Positions 1 through 8,458 of a stretch of 24,201 nt of DNA are shown one piece after another. The stretch is from a virus, in the IMG/VR virus record IMGVR_UViG_3300024431_000026, positions 1 through 24,201 of that record. One strand, given 5' to 3'. How positions within the stretch are numbered: position 1 is the stretch's first letter; each line of letters begins with the position of its first letter. Both the position numbers and the translations under genes were made by a program. Below the pieces are notes generated by a model, which saw only the letters and a list, made by a program, of their open reading frames with translations, was not told the DNA's origin and searched no databases.

Positions 1-793
1 AATTCTTCATGCCTTCAGGTGAGTTGGTCTTGATAAACCAGGCTGTATCAGAAGTCAGATAGTTATTAACCATATGACCTGCTGGTAGCATACCGGTTGC
101 ACGAATTGCGTTGATAGCGTTGTTACCAGTGTCGTTCTGAAGTACAGAGTTCATAATACGCTCTGCATCAAAGCCCAACTTAGGCGGAACGATTAAACGT
201 TCACCGCGAATGGCAATCCGTAGACCACGTGGGTCAGTTGCTTCGTTGATCTGGATTAATAGATCCTCAAGACTCGCTTCAGACAAAGCAGCAGGGGTTG
301 CTAGCTCGTTACTGAAGGTTGTTGAATCAGAAGGTCCGTTAATGTGAGCAGTTGAGAACAGTTCGACACCGTCACCACCTGTCATCAGGAACGAAGAGTT
401 AAAGCCACGGTTGTAAACGTTAGCTGCAACATTCTCTTTGGTTTGACGCATTGAGAAAGCTAGAGCGCGTGCCCGGCGAGTAAACAAGTTGTAAAGGTTA
501 TCTTCCATAGCTTCCCGCGTGACGATAAAGCCTTTGGCATACGTCAAGTTGGGATACTTAGGAGTGAAACCTTCCTGTTGTGAATCGTAAGAGACACCAG
601 CGCCTTCCTGCTTAACAGGAGCTAGCCCGAAGCCTTCAAACTGTTGATCTAACTCAAACGCTTTACGCGAAGTTTCTTGATCGAACAACATAGTCCACTG
701 TGTTTCGTGTTCTTCGTATGCCTGACCAAATACGTTCTTTACGCCTTCTTGTAATAGGCGCGATATGTTACCAGTAGTTATTACACCAGCCAT
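1..793 (-). CDS. Major capsid protein, 3' end cut by window
   Basis: About 264 N-terminal residues are visible, beginning MAGVITTGNISRLLQEG; the C-terminus lies beyond the left edge. It would build the icosahedral head shell. The sequence suits a coat protein: a helical N-terminus, a glutamine-rich stretch (EEHETQW, SYDSQQEGF), then KGFIVTREAMEDNLY and RARALAFSMRQTKE, which resemble the Mu/BPP-1-like HK97-fold major head subunits. It comes last in the usual order portal, scaffold, coat. The ATG follows a GGAG about 8 bases upstream, and the gene starts 3 bases after the preceding stop. Family placement is from memory of sequence style; the position makes the role likely. Confidence 0.8.
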   Translation of the reverse strand, partial: MAGVITTGNISRLLQEGVKNVFGQAYEEHETQWTMLFDQETSRKAFELDQQFEGFGLAPVKQEGAGVSYDSQQEGFTPKYPNLTYAKGFIVTREAMEDNLYNLFTRRARALAFSMRQTKENVAANVYNRGFNSSFLMTGGDGVELFSTAHINGPSDSTTFSNELATPAALSEASLEDLLIQINEATDPRGLRIAIRGERLIVPPKLGFDAERIMNSVLQNDTGNNAINAIRATGMLPAGHMVNNYLTSDTAWFIKTNSPEGMKN

Positions 794-796
794 AAA

Positions 797-1339
797 TTAT
801 ACTCCTACTACGCCAAGCGTGGATTCATTGATTCGAACGAACATAGTTGTGCCAGTGGATAAACCATCAGCAGCATCTTTAATTCCCTCGATACGGATTT
901 GAGCTGTAGCACTACCTGGAGAGGTGGTGTTAACAGTCATGTTTGAGTTTACTAGGTTGCCTGAAGCAGTCGCAACAGCCGCAACAATATCAGCGTTAGA
1001 GCCAACATCATCCAATGAAACCGTTGTTGAGCTTTCAGCTTCCATCAAAAGATCGCGATCAACAGCAACTTTAACAGTACCAGCAGTACCAGCCGCTAAG
1101 CCTTTGCGCTCTAGGTCAGAAATGTCGTAATCAATAGCAACGATTGGCCCGGTTAGTGTCTGAGCTGTAGCCGCTGTATCAACTTCTGCTAAACCATTTG
1201 CGTTAGCTGTACCTGTAATACGTGCCAGGTCGCCAACTGCTATTAGTGTGGAGTGACCAGAAGCCACTGCGAATGTTTGGATTTTCCCGGTATAACTATT
1301 ACCAGAAATATCCTGAATGGGGCGAAATCCACCAGCCAT
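797..1339 (-). CDS. Putative head decoration or accessory virion protein
   Basis: 180 residues, rich in Ala, Thr, Gly, Ser and Val, with few charged or aromatic residues and no signal peptide. This alternating beta-type composition is common in small phage head decoration or stabilising proteins. The N-terminus MAGGFRPIQDISGN resembles those of proteins encoded beside capsid genes. It lies directly upstream of the coat gene, 3 bases away, so the two are probably co-transcribed and made in step. The start has an AGGA ribosome site 8 bases upstream. I recognise no exact family; a head-fibre or trimeric decoration role is inferred from position and composition only. Confidence 0.55.
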   Translation of the reverse strand: MAGGFRPIQDISGNSYTGKIQTFAVASGHSTLIAVGDLARITGTANANGLAEVDTAATAQTLTGPIVAIDYDISDLERKGLAAGTAGTVKVAVDRDLLMEAESSTTVSLDDVGSNADIVAAVATASGNLVNSNMTVNTTSPGSATAQIRIEGIKDAADGLSTGTTMFVRINESTLGVVGV

Positions 1340-1371
1340 AATATTATCCTCGAATAAACGAATTAAAATAA

Positions 1372-1500
1372 GCCCAAAGTGGGCGGTAATTTAACTAATC
1401 AATTCGTACATCTATACGGCGGTTGACTAGGGTTGAATAGGCATCTACCTATAAAACACTAAAATTCTAATGTGAGGGCTTAGCCAATGACTGAAGCCCT
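1372..1500 (-). other. Intergenic region with two short inverted repeats
   Basis: The 200-base gap between two structural genes holds two hairpins. One pairs AGGGCTT (1475-1481) with AAGCCCT (1494-1500). The other is a compact GCCC/GGGC stem around 1373-1384; read on the minus strand it is followed by a T-rich stretch, so it could attenuate transcription before the decoration and coat genes. Neither has a long clean T-run. Such a site could set the ratio of coat to upstream transcripts, or be an RNA processing site. No open frame of note is seen here. Confidence 0.35.
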
Positions 1501-1539
1501 AATTTCGTTATTATATAACATAACAATCTAAAAAACTAA

Positions 1540-1956
1540 TTAGATTAGTTCACGCTCTACAACCTTACTCTGTCCCATTGGAACGTACTCGCTATCTCCC
1601 AGGGATTGAACGTTAGTTTGGGTCGTATCCATGTTCTTCTTTTGCTGAGCTGCCATGTCCTCATTGTAATACTTTTGAGGAATACACATCAGAACGTGGG
1701 TGTTTCCCTTTCCTGCTTGCTGCTCAATCTTCTGGCCTTCGTTATCTTTTGCGAACTCCCACCATGCTGCCTCCATCTGAGCTAGCTTGCCAGCGTGATC
1801 AGGACCAGTAATAGCCCAATAGTATTGATAGCCTTCTTTCTTCAGTGAATCAGGAACCTTTAGCTTATGGCCTGAACCCATAGGGACGCGATCAGGACGG
1901 GATTTATTATCATTGCTGCGCTCTGGTGTGCGATTGTTTGGGATACCTCTTGGCAT
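1540..1956 (-). CDS. Hypothetical head-module protein
   Basis: 138 residues. The N-terminus is very basic and polar (MPRGIPNNRTPERSNDNKSR), then a folded-looking centre contains GYQYYWAITGPDHAGKLAQM and AAWWEFA, and the C-terminus is Gln/Asn-rich and polar. It lies 2 bases after the scaffold gene stop, between scaffold and decoration genes, so a virion or head-assembly role is likely. The aromatic GYQYYW motif resembles small uncharacterised proteins beside scaffold genes in other podoviruses, but I cannot name a family. No signal peptide, membrane segment or zinc motif is present. Confidence 0.6.
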   Translation of the reverse strand: MPRGIPNNRTPERSNDNKSRPDRVPMGSGHKLKVPDSLKKEGYQYYWAITGPDHAGKLAQMEAAWWEFAKDNEGQKIEQQAGKGNTHVLMCIPQKYYNEDMAAQQKKNMDTTQTNVQSLGDSEYVPMGQSKVVERELI

Positions 1957-1958
1957 AA

Positions 1959-2795
1959 TTAACCCTCCTTCCTTGCGTCTGCGACCGCTTTTAAATATGA
2001 TTTTTCGTCACCGAACATTTCTTGCCCGAACTGCGACCACTGTTTAGCCTCGTCCCTGGTAAGATCATTCATCGTTAATTCTTTGGCGCCACGCTGCCGA
2101 GGCGAACGCTTTATACTTGTTTCAGTCATGGTTGCTGCCTCTCTGCGTGGGTTTCTTGGTGGTTCAGGTTGTATTTCTTCTGGGTATAACTTAGCCAGTT
2201 GCGAGTCAACGAAGTTTAGGGCTGCTTGATTATCCATCCCTCTCGATGCTGCTATGCCCCAGGCTGCTTGTGCTTGTGCGTACTTCTCGCTGCCAGTGTC
2301 GTTGATCCAAGGGTTCTTGGCTTCCCATTCAGCAACAATAGGATCTTTAGCTGGTGTTGTATCCTCGGCCTCGACCTTGTGGCTATCGATCTGGGTTTGA
2401 ATCTTGTCGTACTTCTCAGTATCCGCTTCCTCAACTGCTTCACGCTGCTGAGCTTTTAAATCTGCAATAGCTGCTTTCTGTTGGGCAGAGTGTAGCTTAT
2501 TGAGATTAGTAATTCGTTCGTCGTTCTTTGCTGCCTCTCTCCGGGTTTCTGCTTTAGCCTCTCTGATCTGTTCTTGCATTTCACCATAGAGATTGTATTC
2601 TCGCGCAGTCTTCCAGTTCTCAGGATTACCACCAAACTCGTCCTTTGGTCGCCATCCACCATCCCATGCTTTCTGCTCTGCAGCATTTAGCTCTGGTATT
2701 TCTTCTGCTTCTTCTGCTTCTTCCTGATCCTCTACTATCTCATCAGGTAATTGCTCTTCGTCCAATGCGCCTAGCGCCTCTAGTTCATCTGGCAT
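1959..2795 (-). CDS. Probable capsid scaffolding protein
   Basis: 278 residues. The first 40 are strongly acidic (runs of Glu and Asp such as EEAEEAEEIPEL). Residues about 80-150 are Lys/Glu/Gln-rich with long heptad-like helical stretches (REAKAETRREAAKNDER). The C-terminus is mixed-charge and basic around residues 228-240 (SIKRSPRQRGAKEL). This layout of acidic head, coiled-coil body and charged tail with no hydrophobic core is typical of phage scaffolds, which shape the procapsid and then leave. The position between portal and coat genes supports it. No protease motif is visible, so self-cleavage is not indicated. The start lies 2 bases after the GroES-like gene stop. Confidence 0.72.
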   Translation of the reverse strand: MPDELEALGALDEEQLPDEIVEDQEEAEEAEEIPELNAAEQKAWDGGWRPKDEFGGNPENWKTAREYNLYGEMQEQIREAKAETRREAAKNDERITNLNKLHSAQQKAAIADLKAQQREAVEEADTEKYDKIQTQIDSHKVEAEDTTPAKDPIVAEWEAKNPWINDTGSEKYAQAQAAWGIAASRGMDNQAALNFVDSQLAKLYPEEIQPEPPRNPRREAATMTETSIKRSPRQRGAKELTMNDLTRDEAKQWSQFGQEMFGDEKSYLKAVADARKEG

Positions 2796-2797
2796 GT

Positions 2798-3172
2798 CTA
2801 GTCCTCTAACTGCTTCTGTAGCATTACTAAGAATTCACCATGAGCTAATCCCATAATGTCCTGGTCGTTCACGTATCGATAGTTCTCATACTGTTTACCG
2901 TAATCTCCAGCGCGTGAGAACTTGCCATCATATCGAGTTGATAACTCAACAATGTCACCTTCTTTAACTCCCCAATCTGCTGGACATTCACAACCTGCAT
3001 ACCCTTTGAATGAAGTAGGACCAAACGCAATGATTCGTGCTAAGTCTCGGCCTTTACGCTCTCTCTCGGCTTCGTCAGTGCTAGATAGAATAATTCCACT
3101 AACTGACTTGATCTGAACAGGGATTATCTCAACTAATACGTTGTAGCCTAGTGGCAGTACTGGGATGCTCAT
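2798..3172 (-). CDS. GroES-like co-chaperonin (Cpn10 fold)
   Basis: 124 residues. It begins VLPLGYNVLVEIIPVQIKS, continues SGIILSS, then has a stretch resembling the mobile loop and a beta-barrel half (ARIIAFGPTSFKGY, WGVKEGDIVEL, and a C-terminal YRYVNDQDIMGLA). This order, PLGDRVLV-like start, GIILP-like turn, A.V.A.GPG-like strand, GD.V and a final DI.A motif, is the Cpn10 pattern. Phage co-chaperonins such as T4 gp31 cap host GroEL and enlarge the folding chamber for the coat protein. Placement just before scaffold and coat genes fits that. Unlike GroES, an insert of about 20 residues holds two Cys (GCECPADW). The start overlaps the upstream stop by 4 bases. Confidence 0.72.
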   Translation of the reverse strand: MSIPVLPLGYNVLVEIIPVQIKSVSGIILSSTDEAERERKGRDLARIIAFGPTSFKGYAGCECPADWGVKEGDIVELSTRYDGKFSRAGDYGKQYENYRYVNDQDIMGLAHGEFLVMLQKQLED

Positions 3173-3390
3173 TCAGACTCCCCCTTAAGCTCTTCAACAG
3201 CATCTTCCCAAGCTGCGCAGCCTTTGGCGAACCCTATGTTCTCCGCTGCTCTCATGGCTGTTTCATCACATGTTGCTTGGATTGCTATTTGGCCTAGTGT
3301 TTCTAATCCCGCTTGTCCTAACTTAATTAGTATTGCCTTTGTTACCGGGTTTACTTCCCAGTCTTGAATATCTGCATTAGATATTGTCAT
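3169..3390 (-). CDS. Small hypothetical protein
   Basis: 73 residues, mostly helical and soluble (MTISNADIQDWEVNPVTKAIL, then a Gln/Ala-rich helix and an acidic C-terminus ending KGESE). No recognised domain. It is translationally coupled to the GroES-like gene through a 4-base ATGA overlap and follows the ADP-ribosyltransferase-like gene by 22 bases, so it belongs to the head operon. Similar short proteins lie between portal and scaffold genes in other podoviruses, but the role is unknown. Confidence 0.6.
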   Translation of the reverse strand: MTISNADIQDWEVNPVTKAILIKLGQAGLETLGQIAIQATCDETAMRAAENIGFAKGCAAWEDAVEELKGESE

Positions 3391-3412
3391 CGTTTATCAG
3401 CTCCTGTGCTGG

Positions 3413-4441
3413 TTATATTAAATCTAGCGCAGCTCCTGCTGCTTTTTTAATCTTGCCGGTTGTAGTGTTCTTGAACCCAATGTCCCGAACAAACTCACCG
3501 ACTCCCTCCAAAGGCTTTCCAATGATGGGTAGTTCAACTTGTGATGCCCTATCGATCGCATCTAATATGGGTCCGAATATACTGGGTGCTCTAATGCTTC
3601 TGGCCTCTATGCCACCAACATCACCACCACCTAACCTTAGTGCTTCTTGCGGGGTTATTAGCCCTGCCGCTCCTCTGCCTCTTAACTCCTCTATTATAGC
3701 ATTAATAGTCTGCTGACCTTGTTCTGTTTGGGAAGCTAGTCCAGCGCCACCTATGGCTGCTATGGGGCTGGATGCTAACAGATTAGAACTAGTTGACTTG
3801 GCTGGATCAAAGGCTGCGTTTGTTGATCGTATATTTGCGGGGTCGAATACAATAGTGTGATCAGATGGCTTACTGTATCCGCCTACGTCATCAGAAAGAT
3901 TCTTAAACGTTACTCCCTCAAACCCTTGAGCCTTTGCTGATCGTATAGCAGAGTTTATATCATCCTGAATATCCATGAACTCAGCACCATCAGCGTCTAT
4001 CTCCATCATCTTACCTTTTGCTGTTAGCTGTAATATATTTTGTCCTCGCCTTGGTTCGTTATATATCGCTTGCTCTAAGTCTTCGGCATCGACTAAAGCC
4101 TTATCGTAGGCGTCCCAATCTCCTCGCGCCTCTGCTGCGTCAGCTTCTCTAAGCTTGGCTCTAACAGGTACGTCTTTAGCTGCATATTCTGCATAGCTTC
4201 TTGCTGTGTCTGGGCTGCTAGATAGCCATACACCTTGATTAGCTGAGAATGATTCCGTTGATGATCCTAGTTTAGCAGGATCAAATGCATTTATATCTGC
4301 CGCCGTCCCATGAAACAGAGGAGTATCTACATTAAATCCCTGCTCCCTAGCTCTGGTAAACCTAGCAGCCTGAGACATGTCAAGAGCGCCGCTATCAAAC
4401 CTCTTTGTTAGCTCCTTTATAATATCTGATTTAATTCCCAT
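3413..4441 (-). CDS. ADP-ribosyltransferase-fold protein beside portal
   Basis: 342 residues from the ATG chosen here; a GTG 9 bases further upstream is possible. Residues about 42-90 hold LFHGT, then FDPAKLGSS and GVWLSSSPDTARSYA, the pattern of ADP-ribosyltransferase domains of phage polyvalent proteins (ART-PolyVal type). A later strand, EGVTFKNL, and the HTIVFDPANIRS/AAFDPAKS block complete the usual layout. Residues after about 220 are Ala/Gly-rich with a weakly hydrophobic stretch and unassigned. ART-fold proteins packaged in virions can modify host proteins on entry; this is family knowledge, not shown here. The start overlaps the portal end by 11 bases with AGG upstream. Catalytic residues are only tentatively placed. 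Confidence 0.65.
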   Translation of the reverse strand: MGIKSDIIKELTKRFDSGALDMSQAARFTRAREQGFNVDTPLFHGTAADINAFDPAKLGSSTESFSANQGVWLSSSPDTARSYAEYAAKDVPVRAKLREADAAEARGDWDAYDKALVDAEDLEQAIYNEPRRGQNILQLTAKGKMMEIDADGAEFMDIQDDINSAIRSAKAQGFEGVTFKNLSDDVGGYSKPSDHTIVFDPANIRSTNAAFDPAKSTSSNLLASSPIAAIGGAGLASQTEQGQQTINAIIEELRGRGAAGLITPQEALRLGGGDVGGIEARSIRAPSIFGPILDAIDRASQVELPIIGKPLEGVGEFVRDIGFKNTTTGKIKKAAGAALDLI

Positions 4442-6569
4442 CCTGCGCACCTATAATTCTTAGAAGTTCCTCTGTATCCATATTACCTATGTTGGCAAGG
4501 TCAAAATCTGGCGGCGGTTGACTGCCTTGACCTGCTGTGTACTTTGATATCTTATTATTAACTTCTTCTGTCTCAGCTTTTTCCAGAGTCAATAGAACAT
4601 TTGCTTCATTCAAAGCTGTCTTTGAATTCTTTTCGTCTAGTGTTCCAGCAAGCTCAGCGTCTTCTCTCGCTTCCTGTCTTGCTACTGCCTCAACTTGTGC
4701 TTGGGTAATCATATCAAGCCTTGATTGCTCATCAGTGATTAGACCTTCTAGTTGTGGGTTTTGAGTCAACAATTCTGTCAACTGCTGCTCTGGTGTTTTC
4801 TCTGGGAATACTTCATCCACTACAGTCGAGCCAATAGTTTCAAGGAACGATCTGTAAAGTGGTGCTGCGTTGCCTCCAACCATTGCTAGCTTATCCGCTA
4901 TCTGTACCTCTGCGTTAGCCATGATAATACGTTGTGTCTTGGTGGCTATCTCTGGGTTAGCTGTCGGGACTATATCCATACCACGTAAATTAAAATCAAC
5001 CTCAAAGTTTGCTTCAGGGTTATCTAGGATCTCAGCGTATTGTGCTGGGTCGACAAACTTAGCATTCAACTCAAACAGCTTTCTGAACTCTGATGACATT
5101 GAACGGTAGATACGTTTAACAATAGCGCCAGTTCCTTGCATCTGTTCGTCAATCATAGCAAGTGTAGTGCCTACTGGAGCGCTTGCACCTAATGCGCCCT
5201 TAAGGTCTGCTGATGCGGCTAGTTCCTGTGTGTTCGTTACCATGAACTGCATCAATAATAATAGTGTTTGGCTTGGCTCCTTGAATGGTAGAGGTTTGAC
5301 ACCGTTCTGCAAGTCTTGTGCTGAGATCCCTGTCTGCTTCCACTCACCAGGCTTGAATGAGGTGTCACCCATCTTGCGGCGAAATCCTTTAGCTAGCCAT
5401 CCACCTTGAAGGTTAGACAGTGTTGCAGCATCTACTAGTTGATTAGTGGTTGTGTTGATACCTGAGACAATAGCGCTCAGTAAATGAGTGTAGCCAACGT
5501 CTAAGAACCCGCCTTGAGGGTCACGAATGAATCCATACTTGGTGACGTTCTCTTCAGCAGTGATCCGTATAATCTCATCGTCCTTGGTCTTTACATCTTT
5601 CAGCTCAAACCTTGGCATGATACGAACAATAACACCGGTCGACTCTTGGAATACAAAAGTATAAGGCTCCTCGTATCCATCACCATCTAAGTCATACCAA
5701 CCGTCCTGCTCAATGAATGAAGTGAAGTTATCTGATTCTGACTCGATGTCTGACTCTTCGACTCTATCGCCTAATTGTAAATCAACCTTACGCCATATAC
5801 CTGAACGTTGTTTCTCGATGATCTTGTTTTCACTAAAGTCATGTAGCTCTGAGAATCTACGCAATCTACTTAGAGAGTCAACATCATTACTGACTGCAAA
5901 GTTTGGATAGGTTATTAGCTTAGAGTTGTTACGCCCTAGCTCTGCGTCAAAGAATGTCTTTTTAAATACTGTTCCGGCATAAGGCAGATCATAGATCATC
6001 TTCTCGTGTTCTTCTCTCCACTCTGGCATTTCGATATTAAGCTGCCAGTTCTGGAATTCAGATACTCTTTCGCCACGCTCAAACTTTAAGCTTTCAGGAT
6101 CATCGCCGATAACCTTAATCTTTAGTATTTCATAGCTTCGAAGCAATTCAGCCGATGCCCGGTCACTAAACTTAAGCGCTGCCTTCATTAGTTCGGGTGA
6201 TTTGAAGTTAGCCGCACCATCCCAGGGAGTAGACTTGCTGTGTGTCTCTTGCTTAACAAGATCAAGCCCGAATTCAACAAGCTCTGACCATTCAGACATT
6301 GAATCTATGTCTGAATCATAACCTTCTTTAGCTGATCGTCCGACCTTCATCAATAGATCATCATCAAACATATCAGCAACGTTAGCTTTAGGTACGCTCT
6401 GACCATTGCTATCATCGAACATATCAGTCAGCAGGTCTAAGCCTTCCAAATCTAATTGTTCTTCTTCGTTATGTTCATCATCTTCGTGAGTGTTATGAGT
6501 GTTATGCCCGGTGGCTTCTTCCTGAGCTTCCATTGTGTTTAGTCTGCTTACGCCGCTTTTAAGTGCCAT
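4431..6569 (-). CDS. Portal protein, P22-like
   Basis: 712 residues, the size of P22-type portals (about 700-725). It would form the dodecameric ring at the capsid vertex through which DNA enters. The first 45 residues are acidic and His/Glu-rich, possibly disordered. The core includes STPWDGAANFKSPELMKAA, typical of this portal group, and YDLPYAGTVFKKTFFDAELG. The middle has a stem/wing-like region (EEPYTFVFQESTGVIVRIMP) and the C-terminal quarter is Gln/Glu-rich and helical, like the P22 barrel. It starts 1 base after the terminase stop, the standard TerL-portal order. No frameshift is seen. Confidence 0.88.
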   Translation of the reverse strand: MALKSGVSRLNTMEAQEEATGHNTHNTHEDDEHNEEEQLDLEGLDLLTDMFDDSNGQSVPKANVADMFDDDLLMKVGRSAKEGYDSDIDSMSEWSELVEFGLDLVKQETHSKSTPWDGAANFKSPELMKAALKFSDRASAELLRSYEILKIKVIGDDPESLKFERGERVSEFQNWQLNIEMPEWREEHEKMIYDLPYAGTVFKKTFFDAELGRNNSKLITYPNFAVSNDVDSLSRLRRFSELHDFSENKIIEKQRSGIWRKVDLQLGDRVEESDIESESDNFTSFIEQDGWYDLDGDGYEEPYTFVFQESTGVIVRIMPRFELKDVKTKDDEIIRITAEENVTKYGFIRDPQGGFLDVGYTHLLSAIVSGINTTTNQLVDAATLSNLQGGWLAKGFRRKMGDTSFKPGEWKQTGISAQDLQNGVKPLPFKEPSQTLLLLMQFMVTNTQELAASADLKGALGASAPVGTTLAMIDEQMQGTGAIVKRIYRSMSSEFRKLFELNAKFVDPAQYAEILDNPEANFEVDFNLRGMDIVPTANPEIATKTQRIIMANAEVQIADKLAMVGGNAAPLYRSFLETIGSTVVDEVFPEKTPEQQLTELLTQNPQLEGLITDEQSRLDMITQAQVEAVARQEAREDAELAGTLDEKNSKTALNEANVLLTLEKAETEEVNNKISKYTAGQGSQPPPDFDLANIGNMDTEELLRIIGAQDGN

Positions 6570-6570
6570 T

Positions 6571-8001
6571 CTAGTATCCCATTATCGATTTAACATCGCT
6601 AGAGTCGTCTTCTTCCCAATCGTCTTTGGGTTCTGTTTCTGCAAATCTGAGCATCATGATACCATATCTAGTAGCTGCCATTAAGTCATCACGCTCCTTA
6701 ACAACCTTGCCATCTTTGCGGTGATACATTCTAAACTCTTCAAACCATTCATGCAGATGATCAGCAACTTTTAATCTGCCTGTTTGCATCCTATCCAGCA
6801 TATCAAACAACCCAGCCTCAACACCGTTAGAACCATCCTCAAAGGTAGCTCTGTTATCCAGCATGTTAACGCCATAGTTCCTGTATTGCTCTGCTAACTG
6901 TACACCTGATCCTTTGTCGTGCTGTAGTCCATCGTGCGGCCATGATACCGGTATCCACTCGCGTTTAGCTTTAATGGTTACACTTACTATCAATGGTGTT
7001 ACTTGTCTCTCTCTGTACGTGTTATAGATATAAATGCAATCGTTGTCTCTATCCCATGCCATCCATACAACTGCTGTGGGGTGATCCCATCCAAAGTCTA
7101 TCCCTGCTATTCTCGGCCAATGTTTAGGTATTCTTTCTATTGATGATTTAAGGCGTTCTTCAGGTATCGGGAATATTGCACCACTACCCAGTAATGGTAT
7201 GCCCTTTGTTCTCATTTCCCTTTGGTATTCAGGGATAGCATTTAACAACTGTCTCTTGGTGTCTTCTGTTAAATGCGGTGCATCATCCCAGGTTACATTC
7301 TGCATGTACTGACCGTCTTTTAACTCGGTCATAAACTGGTTGATCAGGTTTGTTTGCCCGTTCTCTGGTGTGAGGCTTAGTGTTACATATCCACCTTGAC
7401 CTCTATTGCCTGTTGCTGTACGTGTAACGACTTGCGGGTATATCTCTGGGTCTTCTGGCTCCTCATCGATTAAAGCATAATCAATACTAGACCCCATTAA
7501 GGCGTGCTGTCCCTGACTGTATGACTTGAAACTAACCTGACTATACCCGCCAGTTACATGCTTGACCTTTACATCTTTGGCTAGCTTAGGAGTCATTGAA
7601 CGGGTTATCTCGCCAATTAGGGATAATGGTAGAATCCCCCCTGCCTCACCCTGGATGAATCCCTCTTTAGATAATCTGCCGCATAATTCAAACTGCAATA
7701 CATCGCGGATCTGCTCACCCGATACACCTAATGCCCAAGCGTTAATAGGATGCTTAAATCTAATTCCTTCCCACCAATCAGGGTATTCGCCGGTTAGATG
7801 AAAGGATAACTCTAAGCATGATGAGAAGGTCTTACCCACTCGGTTAGCGGCCATTAATAACCGCTGCTTGTTAGTCTGTCCCATCCTGTAAAACTTCTTC
7901 TGCCACTCGTAAGGGACAGCATGATACATTTTACACTCTATAACTCTGCGCTTCTTCTCTTCCAATAGGCGGATTAGCTGAATAGATTCCTCTCTAGTCA
8001 T
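6571..8001 (-). CDS. terL: Terminase large subunit (packaging ATPase and nuclease)
   Basis: 476 residues, a normal length. The N-terminal ATPase has Walker A AANRVGKT at about 51-58 and a Walker B-type YALIDEEPEDPE at about 175-186. The C-terminal RNase H-like nuclease has a first acidic strand, AGIDFGWDHPTAVVWMAWD (about 299-317, Asp302), a second candidate in SWPHDG, and a terminal acidic pair in RDDLMAATRYG (Asp438/439). It pumps DNA into the procapsid and cuts concatemers. It overlaps the small subunit by 8 bases, suggesting coupled translation. All key motifs are present. Confidence 0.93.
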   Translation of the reverse strand: MTREESIQLIRLLEEKKRRVIECKMYHAVPYEWQKKFYRMGQTNKQRLLMAANRVGKTFSSCLELSFHLTGEYPDWWEGIRFKHPINAWALGVSGEQIRDVLQFELCGRLSKEGFIQGEAGGILPLSLIGEITRSMTPKLAKDVKVKHVTGGYSQVSFKSYSQGQHALMGSSIDYALIDEEPEDPEIYPQVVTRTATGNRGQGGYVTLSLTPENGQTNLINQFMTELKDGQYMQNVTWDDAPHLTEDTKRQLLNAIPEYQREMRTKGIPLLGSGAIFPIPEERLKSSIERIPKHWPRIAGIDFGWDHPTAVVWMAWDRDNDCIYIYNTYRERQVTPLIVSVTIKAKREWIPVSWPHDGLQHDKGSGVQLAEQYRNYGVNMLDNRATFEDGSNGVEAGLFDMLDRMQTGRLKVADHLHEWFEEFRMYHRKDGKVVKERDDLMAATRYGIMMLRFAETEPKDDWEEDDSSDVKSIMGY

Positions 8002-8458
8002 TGCTAAGCTCTGCTATTCTTTGTGTTAGCTGGTCATCGGATAGATTAGCTAGGTCAATCTTTCCTGAATGCTCGACCTTCTGCTTGTTTGCATCGAACC
8101 CGCCAGTGTAATCTCCTAGCTTGTTCCATGCGTTTATCCTACTGCCTGAGGTAGAGCCATCAGATTCTTTTTTAGTCTCTTCCAGTAGCCCGTTTACGAC
8201 ATCCTCAACGGTTACTAGCACTCTGTCTGTTGCTACCTTCTTGGCTTTTGCTATCTCTATTGATATTCTATCGTCTTGCTCTAGCTTGTTCGCTGCAACG
8301 CTTAGTGATTTATCGCTCATTGTCTTTACATCGTAAGCTGCTCTGTAGGACGCACTAACGCCAAGCCCTGATATTCTATTGTTCTTATAAGCCTCTTGCT
8401 TGCCTGTAAGTTTACGAGCCATTGTTTGCGCCTCTGCTGTCAGTACTTCATTTGGCAT
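7994..8458 (-). CDS. terS: Terminase small subunit
   Basis: 154 residues from the chosen ATG; a shorter ATG at 8422 is also possible and gives a protein starting MARKLTGKQEAYKNNR. The sequence MARKLTGKQEAY, GLGVSASYRAAYDVKTMS and SLSVAANKLEQDDRIS matches the small-terminase (Terminase_2-type) N-terminal DNA-binding fold. The region EDVVNGLLEETKK follows as an oligomerisation helix, and the acidic tail ends LTQRIAELSND. It recognises the packaging site and recruits TerL, which overlaps its end by 8 bases. The longer start has AAGGA about 9 bases upstream, the shorter AGAGG about 8. The shorter start is supported by the duplicated start of the gene at 8905. Confidence 0.85.
   Translation of the reverse strand: MPNEVLTAEAQTMARKLTGKQEAYKNNRISGLGVSASYRAAYDVKTMSDKSLSVAANKLEQDDRISIEIAKAKKVATDRVLVTVEDVVNGLLEETKKESDGSTSGSRINAWNKLGDYTGGFDANKQKVEHSGKIDLANLSDDQLTQRIAELSND
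8394..8422 (-). repeat. Direct repeat, copy 1 (TerS start region)
   Basis: This 29-base stretch ends at the possible TerS ATG (8422) and matches 8877-8905 at 27 of 29 bases, in the same orientation. The two differences are both C/T changes, one of them in a third-codon position. Copies lie 483 bases apart and enclose two small genes and the start of TerS. Confidence 0.85.

Noticed and set aside
3384-3716. Plus-strand open frame of 110 codons opposite the ADP-ribosyltransferase-like gene
   Set aside because: It is the shadow of a well-supported minus-strand gene with domain motifs, and its Ser/Pro/Ala content shows no fold or ribosome site.
7562-7801. Plus-strand open frame within the large terminase gene
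   Set aside because: The minus-strand TerL has all catalytic motifs and continuous coding; the opposite frame has no supporting signal.
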